Part shown: positions 1 through 8,475 of the stretch, in pieces | Position numbering within the stretch: position 1 is the first letter of the stretch | How the letters are laid out: each line of letters begins with the position of its first letter | Source of the DNA: Pseudoalteromonas flavipulchra NCIMB 2033 = ATCC BAA-314 | GTDB lineage: Bacteria > Pseudomonadota > Gammaproteobacteria > Enterobacterales > Alteromonadaceae | NCBI GenBank assembly: GCA_000814665.1 | Contig: JWIH01000010.1 | Coordinates: 124,001 to 188,000, forward strand | DNA length: 64,000 nt | Reading direction: 5' to 3' | The notes under the pieces: model-generated | The model's database searches: none | Told to the model about the DNA's origin: nothing | What the model saw: the letters and a program-made list of their open reading frames with translations, nothing else | Program-made: the position numbers and the translations under genes

Positions 1-885
1 CTGAAAATACCCTTTTAGAAAATCGAGCAGTAATCGAACTTTTTTAGAGTTGGCATTGCCCTCTGGGAAAACGCCATAAACATGTATGTCTGGCAGCGTG
101 TAATCTTTTAATACGGGAACCAAAGTACCGGCCTGTATTTTTGGTAACGCATCGTAAGTCGGAATTCGTCCAAGACCGTGACCTCCCTCAACAAAAGCGG
201 TGCGTGCCGCTGCATTGTTGGTGCTTATATCGCCTTTCATCGTGATGCTATAGGCCCGAGCCCCTTTACTCAATGTGAGTGCGCCCGATGTCAGCTTGTA
301 AATCACCCATTGATGCTGGTAGAGATCGGTGGGGTGTTTGGGGACGCCGTACTTTTGCAAATAGTCGGGCGATGCGCACAGGCAGGTTTTTAGCACTGAA
401 AGTTTACTGGCTTGCAAACCTGAATCGGGAAGTGGTGCGCCTCGAATGGCCAGATCAATCCCTTCTTTGATGATATTGACGACTTCATCTGTGAGCATGA
501 TATCGAGCTGAATCTTTGGATACATAGCTCTAAATTCATTGAGTGCAGGCACTATGGTTTGCAAGCCAACATTAACAGGGCAGGTAAGCTTTATTAGACC
601 GATAGGCTCTTTCTTTAAATTCTCAATTTGCTGGTTTGCGGCAAAGGCTTGCTCTGCAATCACACGGCAGCGCTGGTAGTATTCGCGACCTGCCTCTGTA
701 AGTGAAATAGTGCGAGTCGAGCGATTGAGCAATTTTATGCCTAACTGTGACTCCAGTTTTTTGACATGATAACTCACCACTGCACGAGACAAGTTTAAAT
801 GCCTGGCGGCGCCGCTTAAGGTGCCTTGCTCAATAACTTGGGCAAAAACGACCATGCTTTTAAGTTGCTCAAACGAAATGTCCAC
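1..885 (-). CDS. LysR-family transcriptional regulator (3' end outside window)
   Basis: LysR-type DNA-binding regulator, open from a GTG start at 885 to the window edge with no stop, giving 295 codons; the family is usually about 300 residues, so little is missing. The N-terminus reads MDISFEQLKSMVVFAQ, followed by a winged helix-turn-helix (GAARHLNLSRAVVSYHVKKL) and the usual KLLNRSTR segment. The rest looks like the periplasmic-binding-like effector domain (LTCPVNVGLQ, DEVVNIIKEGIDLAIR). GTG is chosen because the nearby ATG frame stops after a few codons. It is divergent from the redox cassette starting at 1044 and is its likely regulator, through the palindrome at 909-925. The effector cannot be deduced. 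Confidence 0.9.
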   Translation of the reverse strand, partial: MDISFEQLKSMVVFAQVIEQGTLSGAARHLNLSRAVVSYHVKKLESQLGIKLLNRSTRTISLTEAGREYYQRCRVIAEQAFAANQQIENLKKEPIGLIKLTCPVNVGLQTIVPALNEFRAMYPKIQLDIMLTDEVVNIIKEGIDLAIRGAPLPDSGLQASKLSVLKTCLCASPDYLQKYGVPKHPTDLYQHQWVIYKLTSGALTLSKGARAYSITMKGDISTNNAAARTAFVEGGHGLGRIPTYDALPKIQAGTLVPVLKDYTLPDIHVYGVFPEGNANSKKVRLLLDFLKGYFQ

Positions 886-908
886 GCATTACTCCACTGG
901 TTGAGATG

Positions 909-925
909 AATTGATTGTATCAATT
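909..925. promoter_or_regulatory. Palindromic LysR-type operator candidate
   Basis: Perfect 7-bp inverted repeat AATTGAT / ATCAATT around a TGT centre, in the gap between the divergent LysR gene and the DJ-1-like gene. It contains the T-N11-A pattern of LysR operators (TTGAT-N3-ATCAA). Binding is inferred from position and symmetry only. Confidence 0.5.
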
Positions 926-1043
926 GTTTGAACAAAGAGTTAGCTTTTGTCTGCATTGTTTAACTTGTCTTAAGTTCATACTTTTATATTTATCCGCAGG
1001 CTAAATAGCCTGAAGTTTCAAGAAAGAATGAGAGGTAACTTTG

Positions 1044-1736
1044 ATGACAGCAAAGAAAATTCTAATGGTGCTAACGTCACATGCAGAACTTGGCAATACA
1101 GGTGAGAAAACAGGGTTTTGGATTGAAGAGTTTGCCGCACCTTACTATGCCTTTGTAGATGCAGGGGTAGAAGTAACGCTTGCTTCACCAAAAGGTGGTC
1201 AGCCGCCAATTGACCCAAAAAGTGAACAGCCCGATTTCCAAACCGACAGTACTAAACGCTATTTTGATGATCAAAAAACGCAGGAACTGGTGGCAAATAC
1301 GGTGCCACTGGCTGAGGCGAACGCGGCAGATTTTGACGCTGTGTTTTATCCTGGCGGTCACGGACCATTATGGGATTTAGCAACAGATGTCAATTCAATC
1401 CAATTGATAAGCGCCTTTTTAGCAGCAGATAAACCAGTTGGTGCGGTGTGCCACGCTTCGGCGGTGCTAATGGATGTAAAAACCACGTCGGGTGAGTATC
1501 TGGTAAAAGGTAAAGTGGTGTCTGGTTTTACGAATAGTGAAGAGGCGGCAGTTGGGCTGACTGATGTTGTACCGTTTTTATTAGAAGATGAGCTAGTTAA
1601 ACGAGGCGCTGATTTCCAGAAAGTCGATGATTGGAATGTGTTTGCTGTTAGAGATGGCTTACTGTTTACAGGACAAAATCCAGCAAGCTCTGAACTTGTC
1701 GCTGAGAAAATGCTGACGTACCTAAACGAGCTGTAA
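1044..1736 (+). CDS. DJ-1/PfpI-family protein (type 1 glutamine amidotransferase-like)
   Basis: Cytoplasmic class I glutamine amidotransferase-like protein of the DJ-1/PfpI/HchA superfamily, 230 residues. The nucleophile elbow is GAVCHAS with Cys136 and His137, preceded by YPGGHG near 102-107 and an acidic pair EE at 28-29 that suits the Glu of DJ-1-type sites. Family members act as glyoxalase III, chaperones or deglycases, so detoxification of methylglyoxal-like electrophiles is plausible but unproven. An in-frame TTG lies at 1041, but ATG 1044 is preferred because AGAGGT sits 7 nt upstream. First gene of a three-gene operon with the reductase (24-nt gap) and the glutathione S-transferase. 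Confidence 0.88.
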   Translation: MTAKKILMVLTSHAELGNTGEKTGFWIEEFAAPYYAFVDAGVEVTLASPKGGQPPIDPKSEQPDFQTDSTKRYFDDQKTQELVANTVPLAEANAADFDAVFYPGGHGPLWDLATDVNSIQLISAFLAADKPVGAVCHASAVLMDVKTTSGEYLVKGKVVSGFTNSEEAAVGLTDVVPFLLEDELVKRGADFQKVDDWNVFAVRDGLLFTGQNPASSELVAEKMLTYLNEL

Positions 1737-1760
1737 CCTGCTTATTAAAAGGAATAAATC

Positions 1761-2822
1761 ATGAGTAACGCAATAAACCAAACTCAAAACGCACAAACGA
1801 ATCGTCGCATTACCTTAGCGTCACGCCCACATGGTGCACCAACGCAAGAAAATTTCAATTATGAAGAAGCACAGATCCCAACGCCGAAAGAGGGGGAAGT
1901 GCTCCTTCGTACCGTCTTTTTGTCGTTAGATCCATATATGCGTGGCCGTATGAGCGATGCAAAATCTTACGCTGAGCCGGTTGCTATCGGTGAAGCGATG
2001 GTAGGTGGCACAGTATCCCGAGTTGAAGCGTCAAATAATCCTAAATTCGCCAAAGGTGACTGGGTACTCGCGATGAGCGGCTGGCAAGACTACAGCGTTT
2101 CGGATGGCACTGGCTTACTTAAGTTAGACAACAATTTACCCAACCCATCATATAGCTTGGGCGTGTTAGGGATGCCAGGCCTTACCGCCTACATGGGACT
2201 GATGGATATCGGTCAGCCAAAAGCTGGAGAAACTGTAGTCGTTGCCGCAGCAACAGGTGCTGTAGGTAGCCTTGTTGGACAAATAGCAAAACTGCAAGGC
2301 TGTAGAGTAATAGGCATCGCTGGTGGCGCCGAAAAATGCAGTTACGCTACCGAGACACTTGGTTTTGATGTCTGTCTTGATCACCGCAAGGATGACCTCG
2401 CTGAACAATTAGCGCAGGCATGTCCATCAGGAATTGACGTTTATTTTGAAAATGTGGGTGGTAAGGTGTTCGATGCAGTTATGCCATTGCTTAACTCAAG
2501 TGCCCGGGTTCCACTATGTGGGTTGATCTCTCAATATAATGCCACTGAATTGCCATCGGGACCTGATCGTATGTCGATGCTGATGGCGACACTGCTGATT
2601 AAGCGAGTGAAAATGCAAGGCTTTATTGTATTCGACGATTATGGACATAGATACAACGAGTTCAGCGAAGCGATGCTACCATGGCTAACAGCGGGCAAGA
2701 TTAAGTACAAAGAGCACTTAGTCGAGGGGATGGATAACGCAGTCGAGGCATTTATTGGCTTATTGGAAGGTAAAAACTTCGGCAAACTTGTCGTGCGCTT
2801 AGGTCCAGACGAACTCGTATAA
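1761..2822 (+). CDS. NADP-dependent medium-chain oxidoreductase (CurA / leukotriene B4 dehydrogenase type)
   Basis: Zinc-independent medium-chain dehydrogenase/reductase, 353 residues, close to the family length of 330-350. The N-terminal GroES-like domain carries SLDPYMRGRM near 55-64, typical of the LTB4 dehydrogenase/CurA branch. The Rossmann domain begins with AATGAVGS at about 163-170 and continues with GIAGGAEKC. No zinc-binding cysteine set is evident. These enzymes reduce the C=C bond of enals and enones with NADPH. The position between a DJ-1 protein and a glutathione S-transferase supports reactive carbonyl detoxification. RBS AAGGAA lies upstream of ATG 1761. The natural substrate is unknown. 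Confidence 0.92.
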   Translation: MSNAINQTQNAQTNRRITLASRPHGAPTQENFNYEEAQIPTPKEGEVLLRTVFLSLDPYMRGRMSDAKSYAEPVAIGEAMVGGTVSRVEASNNPKFAKGDWVLAMSGWQDYSVSDGTGLLKLDNNLPNPSYSLGVLGMPGLTAYMGLMDIGQPKAGETVVVAAATGAVGSLVGQIAKLQGCRVIGIAGGAEKCSYATETLGFDVCLDHRKDDLAEQLAQACPSGIDVYFENVGGKVFDAVMPLLNSSARVPLCGLISQYNATELPSGPDRMSMLMATLLIKRVKMQGFIVFDDYGHRYNEFSEAMLPWLTAGKIKYKEHLVEGMDNAVEAFIGLLEGKNFGKLVVRLGPDELV

Positions 2823-2845
2823 TTATATTTATCAGGAAAAATTAG

Positions 2846-3454
2846 ATGTTAACTGTTCACCACTTAAACGAATCACGCTCGACAAGAGTACTTTGGCTTT
2901 TACATGAACTCGACATGCCTTATGACCTTGTTGAGCACCAGCGAAACTCTGAAACGCGCCTTGCGCCTGAAAGCCTAAAACAGGTGCATCCGCTTGGGAA
3001 AGCGCCTGTGCTGGTCGATGACAACCTAGTTTTATGTGAGTCTGGAGCCATTATGGAGTCTTTGCTCGATAAGGCACAAGACAGTCGTTTGCGACCAGAT
3101 GCGGGGACTCCTGAATACTATCAATATCAAGAATGGTTGCACTTTGCTGAGGGGTCATTGGCGCTGCCGGTGATCGCATCTTTGATGATGAAGATGGAGC
3201 AGCGTACAGGCGATAAACCAATGGATGGTTACATTGCTAAAGAAGTCAATGTCGACTTTTCTTATATAGATGCCACACTCGCCAAGCAAAGCTATTTCGC
3301 AGGCAACGACTTTACCGCCGCCGATATTATGATGACGGTGATGCTAGAAATCGCAGACAAAGTCGGTTTGCTCACAGCGCATGGCAATATCAAGGCTTAT
3401 CTTGAAAAAGTGCAAGCTCGCGCCGCATATCAAGCTGCACGCAGCTACGGTTAG
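2846..3454 (+). CDS. Glutathione S-transferase
   Basis: Soluble glutathione S-transferase of 202 residues. The N-terminal thioredoxin-like domain (about 1-80) begins LTVHHLNESRSTRVLWLLHE and contains the glutathione gamma-glutamyl-binding segment CESGAIMESL. The C-terminal helical domain has the AGNDFTAADIMM stretch (N-capping box), which is strongly conserved in GSTs. Last gene of the stress operon, 23 nt after the reductase and followed by a clear terminator. It would conjugate glutathione to electrophiles. The subclass resembles proteobacterial nu/beta-like GSTs but cannot be fixed by eye. Confidence 0.92.
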   Translation: MLTVHHLNESRSTRVLWLLHELDMPYDLVEHQRNSETRLAPESLKQVHPLGKAPVLVDDNLVLCESGAIMESLLDKAQDSRLRPDAGTPEYYQYQEWLHFAEGSLALPVIASLMMKMEQRTGDKPMDGYIAKEVNVDFSYIDATLAKQSYFAGNDFTAADIMMTVMLEIADKVGLLTAHGNIKAYLEKVQARAAYQAARSYG

Positions 3455-3461
3455 GCTGTTT

Positions 3462-3488
3462 AAAAGCCAGAACAAAGCTCTGGCTTTT
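3462..3488 (+). terminator. Rho-independent terminator of the stress operon
   Basis: 10-bp stem AAAAGCCAGA / TCTGGCTTTT with a 7-nt loop, eight bases after the GST stop codon and ending in a T run. It lies ahead of the oppositely oriented acyltransferase gene and may serve both strands, since the stem starts with four A residues. Confidence 0.8.
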
Positions 3489-3521
3489 GCAAAAGTTACT
3501 TTCGCACACGACTTCTCCTAC

Positions 3522-4706
3522 TTAAGAGCGCTCCGTCAACATGCCTGCTTTTTCATTTTTTGGTTTGGCTTTTCGGCCGTTTAATAAGATACCAATCACC
3601 GTATTTCTAACCATATAATGGTAGCTAATAATGCCTATCGTCACCGTCAGAGATAGAGCAATAATAAACTTGATGAAGACAGGTACTTCAAGGTTCGTAA
3701 GAGGAAGTTGAATATACACAAGGAGCGGAATATGGATGAGATAAATCCAATAGGAGGCATCAGAAATATAGCGACTTTGTTTGTTAAATCGACTCAACCA
3801 TTTGAACCCCGCTAAATAAGCGACAGCAGTCCAACTGAGAATGGCGATGGTTTGAACTACAACGCTGATCAGATTGATTTTTTCAGGTGTTGCGTCGCCT
3901 GTTTTGACCGCGATAATGACTTTTTCAAGCGACGGTGATGGCGGCAAAAAGTAAAAGTATGCAACCAATGAAGTGCAGGCAATCATTAATAACCAGTTGA
4001 ATCGCTTTGAGTAGCGAGTTACCGCCTCATGATGATGAAATAGTCCTGCTCCCAACAAAAATAAAGAGCCATAAAACCCGTAAGCCCACCAATGAGGTTG
4101 CAGTTTATCAGGAGCTGGAAATGGCACCATCAAATTGGACATAGATGCCGTGATGATAACTGGCAATATAACGCATAAAAAGACTGGTTTAACAACGGTA
4201 TCAAGGATGTGTTGATAAAACTTTGGAAACTTGTGTAACAGCCAAAATAACACACAGAACTGACTTAAATACCATAAAAACCATAAATGCATGCTTGTCA
4301 CCTGTGGCTCTTTTATCTGCTGCATAACACCAAATAACGGTGGTGGGGTGCTGGCAACACTGCTGCCCCAATGCATCGCATGTAATAACACCAGTAAGGT
4401 GAGCGGTAGGAAAATAATAAAGGGAATGAGTAGTCGTTTTAACCTGTTTTGAATATAAGCTTTACCACCACGTTTTTGCATAAGCAGGGCGGCACAAAAG
4501 CCGGCGATGATAAAAAATAGTGGCATCCTGAATAGGTGCGTCCACATGGCGAGGTAGTTAAAAAAGACATTTTTTTCTGGATCGACACTGATCCAAAGGT
4601 TATGAAAATAAGGGCCGTGCGCCAAGGCCGCATGAAAAACAACGCCAAGCAATAGTGCTAAGCCTCGCATATTATCAATATAATGAAAGCGCGCGTTACT
4701 GTGCAT
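3522..4706 (-). CDS. Acyltransferase 3 family membrane protein (OpgC-like)
   Basis: Integral membrane acyltransferase of 394 residues with about ten hydrophobic helices. The N-terminus RFHYIDNMRGLALLLGVVFH is the family signature: a DNMRG loop followed by a helix ending in the catalytic-type His. Later stretches such as FFIIAGFCAALLMQKRG and YWIYLIHIPLLVYIQ also fit. Members O-acylate glycans, lipids or antibiotics; OpgC succinylates osmoregulated periplasmic glucans. No glucan synthesis genes are adjacent, so the acceptor is unknown. RBS AAGGGA precedes ATG 4706. It stands alone, convergent with the GST operon. Confidence 0.85.
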   Translation of the reverse strand: MHSNARFHYIDNMRGLALLLGVVFHAALAHGPYFHNLWISVDPEKNVFFNYLAMWTHLFRMPLFFIIAGFCAALLMQKRGGKAYIQNRLKRLLIPFIIFLPLTLLVLLHAMHWGSSVASTPPPLFGVMQQIKEPQVTSMHLWFLWYLSQFCVLFWLLHKFPKFYQHILDTVVKPVFLCVILPVIITASMSNLMVPFPAPDKLQPHWWAYGFYGSLFLLGAGLFHHHEAVTRYSKRFNWLLMIACTSLVAYFYFLPPSPSLEKVIIAVKTGDATPEKINLISVVVQTIAILSWTAVAYLAGFKWLSRFNKQSRYISDASYWIYLIHIPLLVYIQLPLTNLEVPVFIKFIIALSLTVTIGIISYHYMVRNTVIGILLNGRKAKPKNEKAGMLTERS

Positions 4707-4907
4707 TCCATAGTCCCTTTGTTAGGTTCTTATCAGTTGGCGATACTATATTTTCTTGCCCAATAAAATATTGAAGAAAAGCGAACTCTTTAGGCTGAAT
4801 CGTTGTTACAAAAACATTTAATAACAAATAATGTGGATGACCGACTTTATTTTTATCCTGACTTGGATTCAAAATAGAGACTTTACTCAGCTGTAAACGG
4901 AGCCAGA

Positions 4908-5573
4908 ATGAAAGCAAAATTGATATTTGCAAGCGCAGCATTAGCAGTAGGATTAGTGGGGTGTAATAGCGACAGTAGTGGTCCTGATGATGGTCAATGT
5001 GGTGGTGTTGGCAACTCAAGGTTTGATATAACTGGCTTTAACCTCGGTGAATTTAGCGCTGATAAGGTGGATGAATGGGTTGACACTGAGTATGATGGCG
5101 TTGAACCTATTTCGTATCAAACACTCGTATTTCAACTTAAAGCTGATACGCAGTCTGTTGCGCAGTTAAGTGCACCGAGCTTTGAGTTTTCTTTAATTAG
5201 CACCGCTTATGCCTGTTCACCTGTTCCTCCCTATACCGATGAAAAAATTACGGATATAAATATTACCTCTAGCGCTGCATTTAGTGACGAGTTACCAGCA
5301 GGTTCAAGTTTAAACGATGTGTTTGATGTGGTGTTTATTGGCCTTGAATACAGCAATCAGGTTGCTTACCGCCAGTCAGAAAGTGGCGAAAATGACTACT
5401 TTTCAATATCCGAATTTTTAGATATAGAAGATAAAAAAGCGAGCGAATTTATCCAGCTTGCACTGAATAGTGAGCCCACTTATAAGCAGAACCATGTATT
5501 TTATATTGAAATTTCACTGGATACCGGCGAGCAATTTTCGCTTGAATCTCAAGAGCTCAGTTTTACCGAATAA
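4908..5573 (+). CDS. Putative lipoprotein of unknown function
   Basis: Lipoprotein of 221 residues with a signal peptide ending in lipobox LVGC (lipidated Cys19), then a Ser/Asp-rich linker (NSDSSGPDDGQC). The mature part is acidic and holds extra cysteines (QCGG, YACSPVPPY), suggesting a disulfide in the periplasm or at the surface. No enzyme motif or known domain is recognised. RBS GGAG lies 5 nt before ATG 4908. It is monocistronic, divergent from the acyltransferase and convergent with the Na/Pi transporter, sharing a hairpin terminator. Confidence 0.7.
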   Translation: MKAKLIFASAALAVGLVGCNSDSSGPDDGQCGGVGNSRFDITGFNLGEFSADKVDEWVDTEYDGVEPISYQTLVFQLKADTQSVAQLSAPSFEFSLISTAYACSPVPPYTDEKITDINITSSAAFSDELPAGSSLNDVFDVVFIGLEYSNQVAYRQSESGENDYFSISEFLDIEDKKASEFIQLALNSEPTYKQNHVFYIEISLDTGEQFSLESQELSFTE

Positions 5574-5587
5574 TACTAAAAGTATCA

Positions 5588-5610
5588 CACCACAGCGCTA
5601 AGCTGTGGTG
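5588..5610. terminator. Bidirectional hairpin between convergent genes
   Basis: 9-bp perfect stem CACCACAGC / GCTGTGGTG with a 5-nt loop. It covers the stop codon of the minus-strand Na/Pi transporter (5598-5600) and sits 15 nt after the lipoprotein stop. There is no long T tract, so termination strength is uncertain. Confidence 0.55.
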
Positions 5611-7253
5611 CTGTGTTCACCGCTTTGAATGCTTGATTGAGGTAGCTCCAGCTGCGCTTCAATGGCGTGGATTAGCAACATCGCTTTATGCCACTGCTGT
5701 GAAAGTTGCCACATTTCCGCTAGTGTATTGATATTGCTTACCATCTTATCTATCGCCAGTGACGCGTGAGTACCTGCTAGAATTAAGTCGTCTTTCACAT
5801 CGTCATGTAAACGTTGCAATGTCTCTTGCGCCAGCAACAGCTCTGTAGGTGTTACGCTTTGCCCATGTAAACTGGTTTTCATGAAGTGGCTAAGCTGGGC
5901 TTGGTATTCATTCAATTGTGCATGCAAGTCATGATGCTCTGCGAGTTGCTTATATGGAGCGTGTTCCGTTAATTGTTCTACACAGTGACTACAAGTAAAC
6001 AAATACTGCTCAATACGCATGAGCTTAGCGAGTAGTGAGGTGGTCTGTGATGATAATGCTGATTGCTCTACCGATACAATAAAAAGGCTAATTTGCTGAC
6101 ACAGAGATTGAACTGCATGGAGTGCCTGTTCAACCGCGAGCTTATCGGTCGGGAGTAGGCATTTATCAAATTGGGCCAACACCTTATCTGCAACGAGTTT
6201 GGACTCAAGCAATAACGCATTGATTGCAAGCTCTGGCGTTTGGGCGATGGTATTATCTAAAAAGCGTGGCCTCGAAGCCGTCTCCTCGGCACTGCAAAAG
6301 CGTTTCATTAAAAAGCCAGCAAGCCTGTCATTGAGTGGAAAGATGAGTAGCACGCCCAAAATATTAAACAAAGTATGAAAAAGTGCCAATGACAACGCAG
6401 GATCAGCAGTGACGCCGAAAAGCGCGGTAAAATGGTTGATGAGATAAAACAACACAGGTAACACCGCGAAAGCGACCATCGCGGTGAATACATTAAATAT
6501 GACCTGAGCCGCCGCGACGCGTTTGGCATTAGCTGTTGCGCCAATGGATGCCAGCATAGATGTTGACGTGGTGCCGACGTTTGCGCCGATGACCATCGCG
6601 CCTGCGGCATATAATCCAATCATGCCACTAGCAGCGGCGGTAATGGTCAAGGCGATGGAAGCACTGGAGGACTGAGTGAGAGTTGTCATCACCATGCCCA
6701 CCAGCAAAAAGGTCAACATGCCGCTTATTCCCTCTGCGGTAAATTGGCTTAAATCAAAAGCAGCGACAATATGCTCAAATGCACCTTTGAGAATATCAAT
6801 ACCGATAAAAAATAGCCCAAAACCAACCAAAGCCATGCCTGCCGATGCCAGTCGTGAGCGAGGTAGTAGCAACTTCATCAAGGCACCAATGCCTATCAAG
6901 GGAAGTGCGATAGCTTGGATATTAAATTTAAATCCAACCGCTGCCACTAACCAGCCAGTGATGGTGGTGCCAACATTGGCGCCATAGACGATACCAAGCG
7001 CCTGATGCATGGTAATAAGACCTGCATTTACAAAGCCCAAAGAGGCCACGGTAACCGCGCTGGACGACTGCACTAAGGCTGTCATGCAAAAGCCAGCAGC
7101 AATACCGCGCTGAGGGGTTTTGGTCCACACTCCAAGCACTCGGCGCAGTGAAGAGCCGGCCGCTAGTTTCAGGCCGTCTGTCATCATGCTTATCGCAACT
7201 AAAAATATTCCCAAACCGCCGAGCAGCGTTCCTGCAAGTTGAAGTGTTTCCAT
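5598..7253 (-). CDS. Na/Pi cotransporter family protein with PhoU-like tail
   Basis: Inner-membrane Na+/phosphate cotransporter of the NptA/PNaS family, 551 residues. Two inverted-topology repeats each carry the QSSSA signature (ALVQSSSAVTVASLGF and TLTQSSSASIALTITAA). After about residue 330 the protein becomes soluble and helical, as in PhoU-like domains found at the C-terminus of bacterial members. Predicted role: sodium-driven phosphate uptake or efflux. GGAAGGG lies just before ATG 7253. The AraC gene upstream on the same strand ends 48 nt away, so co-transcription is possible, but its role in phosphate is not indicated. Confidence 0.9.
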   Translation of the reverse strand: METLQLAGTLLGGLGIFLVAISMMTDGLKLAAGSSLRRVLGVWTKTPQRGIAAGFCMTALVQSSSAVTVASLGFVNAGLITMHQALGIVYGANVGTTITGWLVAAVGFKFNIQAIALPLIGIGALMKLLLPRSRLASAGMALVGFGLFFIGIDILKGAFEHIVAAFDLSQFTAEGISGMLTFLLVGMVMTTLTQSSSASIALTITAAASGMIGLYAAGAMVIGANVGTTSTSMLASIGATANAKRVAAAQVIFNVFTAMVAFAVLPVLFYLINHFTALFGVTADPALSLALFHTLFNILGVLLIFPLNDRLAGFLMKRFCSAEETASRPRFLDNTIAQTPELAINALLLESKLVADKVLAQFDKCLLPTDKLAVEQALHAVQSLCQQISLFIVSVEQSALSSQTTSLLAKLMRIEQYLFTCSHCVEQLTEHAPYKQLAEHHDLHAQLNEYQAQLSHFMKTSLHGQSVTPTELLLAQETLQRLHDDVKDDLILAGTHASLAIDKMVSNINTLAEMWQLSQQWHKAMLLIHAIEAQLELPQSSIQSGEHSTTA

Positions 7254-7301
7254 ATCCCTTCCGCGTATTACATTTTTACTCTGTTTGCTTGTTGCACAAT
7301 A

Positions 7302-8354
7302 TCACTTTTGTTGTGCTTTGCTTTGTTTAACGTCAACTTTTACCGTAGAACTCAAACTCTGCAGAAATTGCATAGGCGTTACGCCATTCCACGACTTAAA
7401 CGCACGTATAAAGCTACGCTCATCTGAAAACTGTAGCGTATGCGCCACATCATACAAACTGCTGCCTTGAGTCAGTCGCAGTTTGGCCTGCTTGTTCTGT
7501 ACGTTATTTTTGAGTTGCCTAAAACTGGTTTGATACTCAGCGAGCCTTCGTCTTAATGTTGCCGGACTGATATTGAGCTTGTCAGCCATTTGTTCTTGGC
7601 ACAGTGTTCCCGCGTTAAGCTCACTATAGACTTTGTCGAGCAAGTTAGCATGGTCGTTGATCGACTGCTGGTGATGGAGTGTGTTTGCTAGTGAATGATA
7701 AATGGTATTGAGCGTTAGATGCTCTAGCTTCGCCAAATCTAATGATTGATTCGTTTCTTGGTATTGATAGGTGAGTAAGTAGCGATTGCTTAAGGGTTTA
7801 ATGGGAATGTGGGTGATAACCGAGTTTAGCAGCGAGTTTGAGTCACTTTTGGTCTGCACTTGTGAGAGTTGAACTTGGGTGGTTTCTGCGCACACATATT
7901 TTACGAGGCCATGGATCAATATCAGCATGCTATCTAACATACAGCGAGAAAATTGCGCGTCAGCGGCCGTGGCATAGTCAAAGGCCGCATCATCAATTAT
8001 ATAACTCACTTGAGTGTGTGATACTTCGCAGAAATTGTAGGTCCCCGCGTGGATAAAGTTATAGCCACGGGCAAGCTCTTGTAAGAGCTGAGTAATGGTG
8101 CGGCAATGGCGCAGGCTATTGAATACAAATTCGTTGGTGCCAGGCAGAAGCTTTTTGCGGTTGAGGTTTAGACTTTCGTCATTGAGCTCGACAGCACAGT
8201 GTTCCATCACGCGCATAAACTCAATGGCATCTAGGGCGTCAATGGCTTTATTGATAGCCAAATACTGCGCGACCGCAGCAAATTCCAGTTTTGCTGCGGT
8301 GAGTGTTTGCTGCATCAATTGCACGTAGCAAGGTGCAATAGCGGTGTTTGACAT
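7302..8354 (-). CDS. AraC-family transcriptional regulator (OruR-like)
   Basis: AraC/XylS regulator of 350 residues with the layout of OruR/ArgR-type proteins: a long N-terminal arabinose-binding-like sensing domain (roughly 15-210), then a C-terminal double helix-turn-helix with NISPATLRRRLAEYQTSFRQ and the final YDVAHTLQFSDERSFIRAFK and WNGVTPMQF motifs. The latter are the AraC consensus almost verbatim. It lies on the same strand about 120 nt beyond the lipase operon, so it may control the TonB receptor-esterase-lipase genes or the adjacent Na/Pi transporter. Inducer unknown. Confidence 0.88.
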   Translation of the reverse strand: MSNTAIAPCYVQLMQQTLTAAKLEFAAVAQYLAINKAIDALDAIEFMRVMEHCAVELNDESLNLNRKKLLPGTNEFVFNSLRHCRTITQLLQELARGYNFIHAGTYNFCEVSHTQVSYIIDDAAFDYATAADAQFSRCMLDSMLILIHGLVKYVCAETTQVQLSQVQTKSDSNSLLNSVITHIPIKPLSNRYLLTYQYQETNQSLDLAKLEHLTLNTIYHSLANTLHHQQSINDHANLLDKVYSELNAGTLCQEQMADKLNISPATLRRRLAEYQTSFRQLKNNVQNKQAKLRLTQGSSLYDVAHTLQFSDERSFIRAFKSWNGVTPMQFLQSLSSTVKVDVKQSKAQQK

Positions 8355-8475
8355 AAATACGTAAGCTCATCCTGTCACTCTCAACAATTCAGTTAATCAA
8401 CATCAACTCTAGATAGCAATAGTTTTGCGTTGCAACTTTAGTGCAGTATTTTGTCACCACCCGCGGAGGGGGCTG

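Noticed and set aside
4696..5019. 107-residue minus-strand frame ahead of the acyltransferase gene
   Set aside because: Runs antisense into the lipoprotein gene and has a His/Leu-rich, low-complexity start typical of a shadow.
6308..6619. 103-residue minus-strand frame in the Na/Pi gene
   Set aside because: Same strand, different frame, inside a highly conserved transporter; no evidence for overlap coding.
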